From contig LS997566.1 of NCBI GenBank assembly GCA_000469685.2, positions 47,510,373 through 47,574,372 on the forward strand: 64,000 nt of DNA. The letters run 5' to 3'. This document shows, piece after piece, positions 26,501 through 39,713 of this stretch. Numbering within the stretch: position 1 is the stretch's first letter; each line of letters starts with the position of its first letter. The notes below the pieces were generated by a model. It worked only from the letters and a program-made list of their open reading frames with translations. It ran no database searches and was not told the DNA's origin. A program made the translations under genes and the position numbers. The DNA comes from Haemonchus contortus (taxonomy: Eukaryota > Nematoda > Chromadorea > Rhabditida > Trichostrongylidae).

Positions 26501-29500
26501 TGTCACCTCCTGACATCTTCTCCATCGTCCGTAATCCTCGACCAGGTAATCTTCCTTTATGACCAGTTACGTCATATTTGTGTTTGTTGTGCGGCCATGT
26601 AAATCCGTCCCATTAATCTTGGTTTTTCCGCATGACTACAATCCGACGCTGCAGCGTTCAGGCGTTTTATTGCCTATTAGCCGTGACTGTCGTGCATAGT
26701 GGGTGGGTTGGTGGAACCCTCAAATTGAAGGCGGTTCTCCTTGTTGTAGACACCGCCGACGACCTCGGCTCCGTTCATTCCCACATTTATTACTGACTAG
26801 TATAATTAGTCACTGGGAGCTGACCACTCGTGCGGGCCGTTCAATCTTTGTAAACCGGCTGGTGGCCATACTAATACATATGCTTACGCGGAGTCTCCAC
26901 CACTTCAAGAACCACACTTGTTGTTCTTCGAGCCAATCGGCCTTTTGGCCTCCGCTAAACAATTCGTCCTTGTTCTTTACTAGTAACCATACACATTTAC
27001 ATATTCCAAGTAATTTTTCATCTATCGAGCCATGCCAACTTTCAACTACCGAAAATGGAGTAGACTTCACGTTTATATTCGTTTCGCCATTTTCTGTTGC
27101 TCTGCCATTTTGCTTTCACAATACCGACGGTTCGTCCCTCTTTGGCAGCCATATCGCCCTCGTTTTTTAAATCATGCTATTGCCCCGCTATTCCGTTACA
27201 CTTGATTGGTTTAAAAGTCCGATTTACTGGAACCGAATCAGTCGATTCCGCAATATTAATAGACTGCATTGTTTACTAATATTTTCTTTGACAAGCAAAG
27301 CCTTCATTCCTTGTTTATTGAACTCGTTCGTGCATCTGGTTTCCCGAACGGGTACAAAAGAGATTTTATCGTCAACTTTTCCTGATCGATGAAAGTGTCT
27401 ACTTACTGAGTGGGTCTTTTTCAGTTTTAAAATACCATCAGGACGTTTTCTGCTCTTTTTGCGCAGTATCCTTCCCACTCTGCTTCTGGCATATTTCAGT
27501 TTTGCTTAGTAACTCGTCCGTATTCAAAGACAACTGAATGTTTCCTCCTCTGTGGATCCTCAATGTTTATTTTGAGCAGCTTATAGGGTTGAACTAGTTG
27601 GCAGAGGAGAAAGCAGAAAATTTCGACTTTCGTGTAGCGGACGACGGGTGACCGTGCGCTGGCAATGCTTGAATGCTGCCTTTGACGAATTGATAAAAAC
27701 AAAATTGAGAACTATCACCTGAATCTTATTGCAGTCCGGGTGTATGTGTTGGTGTCGGGGTGTTCGAAGGAAGGCCTACGGGGGGATTGTTGTAGGTGTA
27801 AGTGTTGGGTGCCCGTTTTGAACTTTTGCACTTGTGGTAAAGTGACGGGTTCGTGCGACTTCAGCTGATTACCTCCTTCACAATTTCCAAATATCAAGTA
27901 TTTATAGATTTCTTCTTTTTCTTTCTACTACCTACAGTTTCGTGAGAATCTTTCCACATTTGCAGCTATTTTCCTATCTCATTTTTCTGAATACCTCCGC
28001 TCGAAGAGGTGTAGCCTGTTCAGAAACCGTTCCACTTTCAGTTTTTCGATATCGGTTACTGTGACTTTTTTCTGACTTTCCATTTTCCTTGGTCATAAAA
28101 AACGCCATTTTACTCAAGTTATGTTTTTCATTCGCAAACTTTCCCATTCTAGTTATCAAGCATGACTATGGTTCTGCCCTCATCTGAGTTGCGCCTCAAA
28201 TTGGGAGCAAAAATTAGGTGATTGTGTGGATTCCGATGCTTACTTCTAGTCAGGCCTCTTGCACTTTACAAGTCGCCCGCTTTTTTTTTCAAATCCACTT
28301 GACTGAACTACATTTTGAATTGCTATCTTCCTACCGAAATTCAGCGATTTTTCCCTTTACCTTTCCCCTTTTACTTTGTAAGTGAATTGGACGTCACCTG
28401 TTGCCATCTGACCTACTTCCGTAGTCAGAAGCGGCACCGCACTCTTCTTAGACCATCGTCTGGGACTACCTGAACAACGCTGCCCGAATCTGGTAAAGAA
28501 AACAGTGTGTTTATCTTCACCTACAAATTTTTTGACCTCAGTAACTTATGTCTCCTCCCCCCCCCCCAAAGTTGATCAGTAAGGACTTTTTTATTGCTAC
28601 TCGTTCTTGTGGTAGGCGAACAGTCTCGTCCAGTCCCGTCAGCCATGTTTTTGATCCACATCTTGGTCCTTAACATTCCTACCGTTCATACGCATACAAA
28701 TAGGATCGCGGTCTTCCGTTTATGTCCGTCATCAAACCGCCTTTTCATTGCCTTATGTTCCTCCGTCCGCCGGTCCGTCCATACGTTGCCGCGTCTGTCG
28801 AAGTCGGCTTTTAGGCGGTGTATGTATACCTTTTCCCGTCATTCCATGCATGCCTTTCAAGAGGCCACACCTTGATTTCTTCGGTTTATTGCCCACTTCC
28901 ACTAGGCCATTGAAGGCGGAAACCTCCGAGGAAAAACGCTCAAACATGGGCATCTTCCGCCTTTCTCGTGCTGTTCTTCACTTTAGTCATCGTTCCGGAA
29001 GAGCATTGAATACGTCTATTGCTCGAGCGGAATATATAGGGTAGTGAAAGGAGCAGCTGCCTCGTTCCGCCTATACCTTCGACTACAACACCCCTCTTCC
29101 GCACTTTCCTTTACTGAATTCTCTATTCATGCTGACTCTGAAAGGGATTTCGAACCTTCCCAAGCTAAGTGAACGATCATAGTCACCCTTCATAAGAGCG
29201 GCTTTCAGCGAAAAGCCAGGATAGCCTCGCTGATGAGCTCTACTTCATCTTTTTTTAATCCTGCCAGTATGGAAGATAGAGACTTCTGCAGCGATTTGTT
29301 TTGTTTCGGAATAAGCCATGCAGTTATTTGCTATGCGAAATAGAGTTGGGAGAGATGCGGGCGTGCTTAGACAATTTTTTGGAAAGGAGCATGTGATGTG
29401 ACTTCTTTACCTGGGAGTTTTTATTACTTTTCCCTGAACTCTGAAATGAACATTACTGTTCATTTTGTTCATATTTCCGTTTTTGTACTTCTTTTCTATA

Positions 29501-32500
29501 TACATGTGTGTTTTGTTGAATGTGTATGGGTACACCGTCTCATACCCTGGTCTCACAACAGCTCTGATTGTAGACGCTGGCCTGAAACTGTGAAGTCGTT
29601 TCATGAGCTGAAAACTCCTACTCTCGAAAATCAATTCCTCGCAAATTTTGGCCATATTTTTAAATATTTTCCATCAGTAAGTGACCAAGAACAACTCTTT
29701 TTTATGCTCTAATAAAATCGAAATTCCGAAACAATTAAGCAACCGTTATCTTTTATGCTGAATCTGCAACGTTTCGATACATTCCTCGTGAGTTCCTAGG
29801 TGGTGAAGATGACTTGGAATCGTGAAATTCAGTTAGTCTCATCAGGCGGTGGAATTTCCTAACTATTTGGAAGGGTGAGGGATCGACTTCTAGAGCGTTA
29901 ATCGATCCCGCCTGAAGATCGCCCCTCCCCCCCCCCCCCCCCTCCCATTCGACTCCCATTCAGAAAGTAATGGACTCACAAGTGCGTAGGTGACATATAC
30001 AGTGACTTGCTTTGTACAAGATAGCGCTTCAACCTCCCAGATGGGTACCACTTGGCCGACAACGCTACGGGATTCGAACTCGTGACCACGTGGGTGTGAT
30101 GAGGTCCTACTTGTCACTACACCACCTCCGCCCACACAAAGAATAGGATGCCGAAATCAATCATCGGTATGAGTAGCCACATTTTTTTTCTCATTTTGAG
30201 GAACGTTCGTAGCTGAGGTTTTTTCGGAAACGTCAACTGCGACTGCGATAAGTGCTATTTTAGATAGCATAAGAAACCTGTCGAAAGTAATTTCTGCAAA
30301 ATATCTGTTGAATTCCAAGCATAACTTGGTAAATTTAGCCAACCTTGTAGAAACTTCCCGACAGTAACTCGACTTGAGCGACAGAAAAAGTCCGGAGTCA
30401 TCGGGGCAAGTCTGCGTGTTGGCAAAAAATTGTCTCGTTACTGCAAACATTTGAACAGTTGAGTAGCAAGAACGTAATGTTGGCTTCAGTTCCATCAAAC
30501 GTTCGGTTCTCATCTTGTCGGCAAAACCTTTTCTAAATAGATTAATAAGGAGTGACAGCATACATTTACTTGTCTTTGATTGAATTCGATTCGCTCTTAT
30601 TCTCTTACTTATTTATCCTTATGCATTAGAAATTCAAATTAAAAGGCATTCCCCAATATGGGTATGGCATTCTCTCGCACCTCTCAACTCATCACCCGCA
30701 TATCTCCTTTCCCGCTCGCCCATCCATCGTAGGGGTGACCCTTGTCGAGTGTGTGTAGTATCTGTTTAAACAAACCATCTTGGGCGTATTGCTGTCGATC
30801 GCTGTCGCCGTCACCCCTCAACAGCTTGTCACTCGCGCAACTCGTAAGCGCATCCGGAAGAGCTTCACTGTCCTTTACACTTTGTCGTTGGCGACCTGCC
30901 ACTGGGTTGCCGCACGACAAATTGAACTCTCAAGAGAAGCGTTGTAGCAAGATGTTTCTGCGATCGTCCAGCTCCAAAACAGGGCTAAGCCAGGTCTCTG
31001 GTCGTGTCTCCATCGCGTTGGCTTTTATCATGAAAGCGGCTTTGTCAAAACGGGGCGCTGAAGGGTGGGGGCAATAATTTAGAGAGATGATTATGGGGCT
31101 ATGACACTCTGACGCATGAATCTTCTTCAGCTATGTCTGTCTGCCTACTCGTTTTGGCTACTGGATTGCCCCTGAACAGGAGGGGAGTGGGCAGGCACGA
31201 CTGCCCCGACTGTGCGCAACTGCCTTCCCTTCCCCTTTCGCCTCTATCGTCGTTGTTGTTGTTGCGCGCAATGACCGCAGCAGCCGTAGTAACACCACTG
31301 ACCAGTCGACAATACCTTCATCAGTGAGCGACAATTTCCCTTCCCCTCAACCCCGCCCCCCCCCCCCCCCTTCCTCCCCTTTCCGCCGATCCGCTCCCTC
31401 ATTTCCATATCTGCCAAATGCTAGATCGTATTGACGTAATTCCTGTCTATCGTGATAGTGGTCGAACAGCACTAGCCCCGACTATTTCAATCCCAGTTTC
31501 CTTTTTCCTACCCGATTTCAGCCAATGCTGAAGTACCAGTTCATACTGCTGCTATTACTACTGCTCGATCTAGATCCTCCATATTGACGACTGTTTTGTC
31601 CCGCGTCACTTTTTCAAAATCGAAAATTGTCACAGTTCCCCTCTCCCTACTGTCATGTTTTATAAATTTCCAACATCCTATCTTATAAATAGTGCTTCTT
31701 CGATGATAACACAGAGGCCAATACTAATCGAGTAGAGTTTTTGGGTCGGTTCAGGAGACTTCTCAAGGTTACAGCAAAAAGGTATAGGCAACCCATCGAT
31801 GATTGGGTTTCCCGTTTGAAATGCATAGGCTTCATGATTTAATTCTCCGATTAAGTTCCTTATTCCAATTCTACCATAATTGACCCTATTGTCAACTCTC
31901 TATTGTTTTTTCTGAGTTTAAGAAGGCAGCGCTCGAATGTAGGTGGCCTTTCATTCTCACGCTTCACCTACATACCTGCCCACAATGCTTCGGTACTTCT
32001 CTGGGCTATATTCCACGATCTGGATGACAAAACTTTTGATATTCCTCAAAAACTTACTTTGTTCCGAGGGAGCTTTCAGGGGCTCAAGCGTGTTGCAGCT
32101 TCTGCAGTGAAAAGCTGCCCGTTACCAGATTTGCTGTGTAGATAGTACGTATCTTATCATCGAATCGGTTGGTCTGTCATTCACTTAAGCCGATAACAGA
32201 CGATAGTTCATATAACTTTGCACTTTTCAATCCTACCTAATATCTGTTCAATTGCACTGATATTTATTTGAATTAAGGTTGTGGAGCTTTAACTAATCTG
32301 GAGCCTTTTAGTAAGCTTTGTAAGTAGTTGCCAGTTCAGTCGTTGTCAACTTCAACTGTCAACTTCTTCAGTTGCTACTCTCTGGATTTTCAGTTCCAGT
32401 TACAGTTTTTTCTCACAAATGTAGTTCCTTACGTTCAAATTGCTTTTCCATTCTAGAAGATTCTCCTCCTTTACCGTTCTCAATCTTTTTTTAAACATTA

Positions 32501-35500
32501 CTCTAGGCTCTATAGGTTTCCATCTTCACTAGCAGTATAGGGACGTTTGCTTCAGCATCGATAGCTTCCGTCTAGATCAGAGACCGAAGAATCTGAGGCT
32601 TCAACTTATACCTGATCTGCTTTTGAATGACAAGATATAACTCCTTAATCCTTATAAGGAAAAAGTATGTGACGTGCCGATACTGCTTCGTAGTGAATGG
32701 AAAAAGCACTGAACTCCCGTTAGGCACTCGACTGACGTTTTTCTCAGAACCGTTGGTTGGAAAAGTCTTTTATCATCTTCATCACAGATGAATTACCGTC
32801 ATTGTTCCTTTTTCATTGAATTTCCACCGATAATTGGTGGCGATGAGGTGGGCATTAATCGAAATTGTGTGGGAGGCAAGTGAATTTATTTTCTGTAGCA
32901 TAGTGGAATTAAGCATTGTGAACTCCAACCTCCCTCTACTACGAAGTTTGTTTTTATTAGTCAGAAATTCATTCCACTATAACAGGAAATGGTTAGTAGG
33001 GCTTATAGCAGTAAATGGTTAGTAGGGCTCAAAAATAAAATTGAATGACCCGTTTGAAACCAAAAGAAACCGTGCACTTATCTCTGAAGGGTTTGTGCTA
33101 GGTTTTATAATGACTTACATATTCCATACCTTCTTCGTCCATCCGTCCGTCCGTCATTGAAAGGCGCTGTCAAGAAGATGTTCTGAAGAGCCTCAAACCC
33201 TAACTGCTTGTTTCGAAGCAATGATCCCACCTTTCGTCTTTTCTAACTTCCAGGCATCTTCCCGTGGGATTTCCCGCAAAACCAACATAGTGCGGAAAAC
33301 ACCCAATCAGCAAGAAGAATAACTACTGCCAGAATTATGATTCACGGGGTGTAGAAGTGCCTCCTTGTACAAAAAACGAGTAAAGTATCCTGTGGATATT
33401 AACCTTGGCTGTCTATCGGTCACGGATCGTATGGGCCTCAAAAGTGCTTGCTGAGATTCGAATCGGCCATCTACTGGTTTCTCAAAGGGAACACTCGCGA
33501 GCCTTGCTGCTGCCTGCCTGGAGTGCAAACAACTTCTCCCTTATCGTATTCCCCTTATCAGCAGGATTCTACAAGTGGGCGCCAAGGTTCTGGTGAACGT
33601 CGGATCCTTTGATCTGACAAGTGCTACGTATTCATAAATTTGAAGTTCCCTTCTATCTGTGATGAGAAAAGTGATAGCTACGTCTGACCTAGGAAATGTA
33701 GGAGGGATTACGGAACCTGCATTTGATATTTCAGAGCAAAAACAGAAAGTCGTCATTTATGCTGAATTGTGATTTTGGTCGATGACAACTTGCTAAAACC
33801 ACTTCGACCACTTCGAAACATATCCGATAATTTGGCGTCAGAAATTTCGAAAATCTGTTCCTTACTTTGCCGTCTTCTCTGACCCCCCAAAGCCACTGTC
33901 GATCTCACTCCACCCTTTGGCGCAGCGACCCCGGCGAAAAGGCGGAAACGAACGCCGCCATCTCTGTACGTACAACATGATTGTGTACGTGTGTATGTGT
34001 TGTTCAGTGGCGCTATCAGCCCATAAGGTCATCGGCGACATTCCGCCGTCGCTTTTATCGCCAGGTGCGACCAAACCTTCGAAAATAACAGCATGGTCTC
34101 GCGGAGTTAATCGCCGTTCGTTTTCCTTGAAACCTGTGTCATCTGAAGAAATCACCAACGGAACTATCCATAGTCTAGAAATTTTGGCAGAAAATATCAG
34201 TTCGATTGCGAACTTTGGTGTGGCGGTGATGGTACTGGGCCTGTCCAAAATAGCTTTTGAATTGTCTTCCCACTCATGGGACATAGACATTCTTCAGTTG
34301 TGATTCATCTGATAACTTCTATATCACTTGATCAAACAACTTATTTACGTCTGTGTAGTTGTACAAGGCATGTTGGGGTCCGGCGTAGTCGTATAAGCCT
34401 CACAGGCAATCTTCACTTTTGTATCCTCGAAAGCTATTCCTGTCCGCTCTTACCCTGGGTTCTAGAAAGGTCCCGTTAGTTCGAATTACCACCCATGTTT
34501 ACCAGTCAATTAATGCCCGAAAATGGCTGTTCATTTTGAATCCAAAGTACTTCTACAATTGTTGTATTGCTTTGCATTGGAAACGAGATGAATTTCACAT
34601 TAGTTAGCACAATCCCAGCCTAGAACTACCAGCTTCATTCACTGCAAGGTTCATTCGTTACTCCGTCGCCTGACCATGCTGTTGTTTTGAAGGTGCCAAA
34701 ATTAATGTATATGCTAGAAACTGTTATTTCATCCCCTTCTTCCCTCTTCAATAGCCATCACAAGTGATTGTAACGGTCTTCTGTAGCGGTCTTCACATCG
34801 TTCCTGATTATATCTTATTCCTTTCAATAGATCTTCCTTTTTCTGGACAAGTCGGTCGCATACTTATGAGAGCAAGGACAAAATATAGCTGACTTCACTG
34901 ACCGAGGATTGCTGAACAAACAAAGCAGCCAAAAAATCAACAGAAAGTCGTACTTGTTAAACGTTCTAATTAAAGGTATTCCTCTAGGCCTCTCGAGGAA
35001 TTTGATTACGTCGTTGAAAGAACTTATCGTCAATTCCACATTACTTCTTCCAAAATTAATTTGGAAACGACCCAATTCTCAAGTTTGAAGAGATATGGTC
35101 AAAGTCAAATTTTCCAAATCGAACGGCCTTCTTGCCCTCATCTGCTCACAGCAGTAGCATTCCAGCTTGTTTGATGTACATAAAATGATAGTAACTCGTC
35201 GATACATTTATTTCTTGACTGTTCAGGCTATAACTGCGGTAGTTCAATATACTTTAGTATGATTTCCATGCTGTGGCTCCCCTTGCATAGGTCAGTCACA
35301 GTTAGTTAGAGAGTAAATTGCCACTTCATAAAGACTCATTTTGCCTTCGGATGTTTTCTGCAGTTGAAGCAACACCCTCTGGGTTTCAATGCTGCCTACC
35401 CGCATTTCCGATACCAGACCCTGCTAGCCCTGCTAGTTATTACTCTACTACCCGATCATTGCTTTCGTGGGCACCGACCCTCAAACATTTGGCTTCTGTT

Positions 35501-38500
35501 AGGTCATTGATGGTGTTTTCTATTGTTTTCTGATTCGGAAGGATCAAGTTAGCGTGGCGAACTTTCGAGCTGCTACGGAAGAACAACATACTTCCTCGAA
35601 TTTCTGGTGTTGGCAGTTGAACTCTAGCTTACTTTAGTTCCTGCCTTACGTACGGTCATTCAATTTGTCGGCTTTCATGAACTGTAGTTTTTCTTCAAAC
35701 ATCTGCGAGATTCCTGAATGAAGTTCCTTTGGGAGTGTTTGAATTCCGCAGAACAGATTTAAACAAAATGGACTACGATCAGAGTAGTGGAAGCAGATTC
35801 AGAGAACTTTTGGCATGAGGATCATTGTGCCCGAACGAGCAAGTGCTCGATTTCCTCGTCCAGGTATACGCATGAGATTTTAGCGTGAAATGAAATCGCA
35901 GCTGTCGTTTGTGGTGGCTGCCGGAGCGGTTTCGGCATACGGGCAATCATCTGGGTGTTCGTCGCTCTCGAACATATGTCAAAGTTTTTCCCAGCCTTCT
36001 CCTGGTTACAATCGCCACCCCGGAACATTTGCTATAGTTCGCACCTCCTTCGAGGAAGCAGTCTGAATGTCGATGGCTCATCACATGACAATTCGACTGC
36101 TTCTGGCCGAATTCGGTCATCCGACTAAGTTGGTAATCGGCGACGAGTTATTCATGAAAAAACACCCAGGCAGCGGTAAGTTGTAACAGGTCGTTTGCTT
36201 CCCTATTTCCTGGATTTCTTTCTCACTGATCGCGAACTTTTACGTTGAATTCCTGAAACTCGTTCCTGGGGCTTCATCTGATACGTTGCTACTTTTTCTC
36301 TGGGGACATTTTCCGCCTCATTGAATCCTATTCATGAGAGCAAGAGCGGCGCGCCTGGAATCAGAGCCTCTTGTTCTGATTACTACGCGAAAGTCCATCG
36401 AATGCGAAGGCCCTAATGAGATAATCGTTCGGTTGGCTATTGACTTTGAAATATAGCCCGGCGTTGGCAAGCTCCTGGGCCTGCTCTTTCATTATCCAAT
36501 CTTTCCTTTCAAACATTTTCAGTTGGCTGGCGAGCTTAAGATCTGAAGTATTTTTTGTTGTCCCTTAGCTGCCCTCTGTAAAAAAGGATATAACACACTT
36601 ACGGGATTTTTACCGTCAACTATGAAACCTACCCAATGAACCATAGAGACCAAAGTCGGACGAACAGGGGGCACTTTAGTGCAAGACTGCTAGCGATCAG
36701 CTTGATCCTTTCATTTCATCCCTTGCCTTTGACTGACGATTAAGCCAAACAAACACAAAACCACTTTGGTGGAATAAAAACATTCATTATAAACGACTCT
36801 TTGGCCCATCAGAACTTTCCAGGCTATCAGTGGTTGCAATCAATTTTCTGCGATTAGCAGCAATTTTCGAGAGCCCCGTAGTGGTCAGGAAATTTCATCC
36901 ATCACATTGCGCTCTCTCCATGTCGCTTGTGGTGCTCCTCTCGCTTGGCCCGGGCGCATTGTTTGCTTTCCATGAGTCCTGACAGTGTCCTGAGTCCGGT
37001 CCCCCACATTCCCCACCAACCCTACTCACCACAATATCTCTCGAAATCCCAATCGTAGATATTTTTCTTCGAGGTAGAGCCATCGTTCCTGTTCAGTGGC
37101 CATCGTAACGGATGGTTTCCATCTCAAACCTGTCCTCGATTGCTACCTTCAATCTGTAGGGCTTTGTTTTTGATAGCTAAAATGCGGCTCGAAAGAGAAA
37201 AGTTCTCAGCTGGTGTCATGTCGGTGTTCTTCTCGAATATAGATGTAGGAAAAACCGAAGTAGTTTTTACAAGCGGCTAACATCGTTCCATCTACCAAAT
37301 TAAACAAAGAAAATCTCATTTCCTCTAATAGTATCATTCGTCTCAGCAAAAGATAAAACAATTTAAGGGCTACATGTATAGCTTTTTTGAGGGGGTTTTG
37401 AGTATTCGAATGGGTAAACATTGGAAAATCGGGTTTGACGATAAAAAAGTCCTTTGTGATTTGGCTCCCTCATTCTGTGTGGTTTTATTCGTTCATTTAC
37501 TTTTCCTATTACCCTGCTGATTTGGAACGATAGATTGGCCCCACCAGTTTCCCTCCTACCATTGCAGTTGCATAAATTCTCTGTTGCTGGCTATTTTTGC
37601 AAAATTGTTAGCTTTTTATTGAAGGAAAAAAGAATTTCCATCAGTTTGGACAACTTTATTAACAGTAAGTCGTATCCAAACTGAAAAAAAGTCAAAATAA
37701 TTAATTCGAATTGAAGTTGAACGAATCCGTTCTGCTGAATCAACATTATTTGAAAAAGTATTGAGCGTTCGCTCAGTAAACACCTTCTGGTGCCGAGTTG
37801 GATAAGCGGCTGTTGTGGCGAGTGCAGTGTGCCGTCGATAGCTCAGTTGGTAGAGCGGAGGACTGTAGAGTTGGCAGGTATCCTTAGGTCGCTGGTTCGA
37901 ATCCGGCTCGACGGATCTGTTTTGCATTTTCTCTAAACTTTTAGTTTTCGTTGGAAAACTTCTCTGGTGAAGGCTGGTATTTGTGTATAAATGAAAGTTT
38001 GGATAGATCTCCTATACGTTTACTTAGTTCGTGTCTTGCACAGGATTTTATGTGTGTCGCTCCATTTCCCCTACCTGGTCAGTCGTCAGCCGTTAATTAG
38101 ACTACCGTCAGAATACGATGGATGAAAGTTGACATATCCTTTTGTTGTGGTTATATATTAAGATAGTGTCTGTCGTCGAACTTCTCTGGGATTTTTCTCG
38201 TCCCCTGGGACAGAATCTTTCTTGTTGTGGATCTCCCCCGTACCCACTTACATTTGTTAAAAAATTATTCAGTAACCAATCTTCTTTCTTCATTGATTAC
38301 GTAGACTCTTCCGGACACCTCCTACCTACCCATCAATCCTAAAAACTCCTACTCATGCTAACCTCATCGAAACAAAGCCCTGAATACATTCTTTTATTGA
38401 ATAGGCAACTTCATCAATCAACTTCAACTTCGTGTTTTAAGCGTTGGATTGACGAACAAATATTAATTTTTTAACAAAATCTAGCATGACTCTAAACTGT

Positions 38501-39713
38501 CACCCATTAAGTGCCCGTTGTCAATGGATCGGTGAACAGTGGCCTCTTTTTTATATATCATCAATTTTATATTCCTCGATAGTTCTTTTGTAATTTACTC
38601 CTTTTGAGCTAGAGAGAGAGAGAGCTAGCACTTGCGTACTAGTCGTTTCAAATCGAAACCATATTGTGCTTTCATGTATGAAGGACTAATGTGAGAGGAG
38701 TCTCGCTTTCGAATACCAGCCCATCCAACCAAGCATAAAGCGTAAGCAGAAAATGTGAATCGTTGCCATGGCTGTCAAACCAAATATGCAAGAAATTCCG
38801 CAAACTTTATTTCTCGACATGGTTTATTGTCTGAAATTCGCCGTTACTCGTTCCGGTTACCAGTAAGCCATACCTGCCCTCCTCCTTGCTTTTTCTCTTA
38901 ACAATAAATTGTACGATCAAAGACGACATCGTTTCTCGTGGTCGTTTGTAATGAGAATTCCTACAAAACAAGCCATCGTCATCGTTACGACCTGGCTAAC
39001 CAGACCGCTGGTGGCTGGCTGGCTATGATCGCAGGAAATGCCTATGCTTTCAGCAGTCATATTTGCTTTTCGGCTTTTCGAACCCGTCTCGTCTTTCGAT
39101 TCCCCATTCTCAGAATTGCATATCGGCTACTGTTCAATGCCACCCATGAATAACGCGAATTTCCTGCCTACATCTGTCTTTTGAGGGCTGAATTTCATTC
39201 TCGTCTCATTTTCGTCTCAGATAAGTGACTCTTCTAAAGATGCTTGATGGTTCCAATTTCCTTCTTACCTCTTTCTTTTGAGTTCCTTTCCTTTTTAGTG
39301 ATGGATGTTCTTATCACATTCGTATAACAAATCATTCGAACAACTAGACCATCAAACATGACCTTATTAGACAAACGCGGTTGATTTCACTTTCGGAGCG
39401 TCCGAGTTTTCTCTCTAAAAACTACCGTCTCCACTGACTAGGCGATCACTAGGTACAGCGTTCGTTCTTCCCCTTTCCATTTCTGATACCCCTCCTTATT
39501 TCCCTAATCAGATTTTCCAGTCGATTTTCGATATTTTTGTTGATAAGTTGTGAATATCGACTCTTTGCAGATGTATCCGGTGAAGAACTGAACAAGTTCG
39601 TACTACTTCTATTAGGTTGTGCGGTTCAAGGAGATAAGAAGAAGACTTTTGTAAGTCGAATTACCAAACTCGAGAAACGCCTTCAGCAAGGCATTGCGAA
39701 GGAAATTCAGAAG
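20561..39713 (+). CDS. grdn-1: Girdin HOOK-domain exons 1-5
   Basis: Exons 20561-20607, 20981-21109, 22865-22982, 26476-26545 and 39571-39713 encode the N-terminal calponin-like HOOK domain (residues 1 to about 169), which in Hook and girdin proteins contacts microtubule or dynein machinery. Visible family hallmarks are FWEHPLGSWL near residue 6, LCDGVLLSVLFHQIDP, LRQLIVLSPPDIFSIVRNP, and the diagnostic LLLLGCAVQGDKKK. The first four exons are tiny and separated by introns of 0.4-13 kb, which is why no long ORF marks them. The start is the first in-frame ATG (20561) after the in-frame stop at 20489-20491. Confidence 0.85.

Larger units (their letters stand above)
26546..39570 (+). other. 13-kb intron 4 of girdin
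   Basis: The intron between HOOK exons 4 and 5. It contains SINE copy B (29895-30133), a minus-strand 134-codon ORF, two overlapping open frames at 33.9-34.3 kb, poly-C tracts, and a tRNA-Tyr gene at 37832-37915. I see no other exon with convincing splice sites. A stretch at 36067-36175 resembled a HOOK exon but does not fit in phase. Confidence 0.6.

Noticed and set aside
36067..36175. Possible extra HOOK exon (reads LVIGDELFMKKHPGSG then a GTAAGT donor)
   Set aside because: It resembles the HOOK loop, but exon 26476-26545 already supplies that segment, and this stretch cannot be inserted between 26545 and 39571 without breaking phase.
36895..37083. Minus-strand ORF in the girdin intron
   Set aside because: Short, low information, no splice or homology support; most likely chance.
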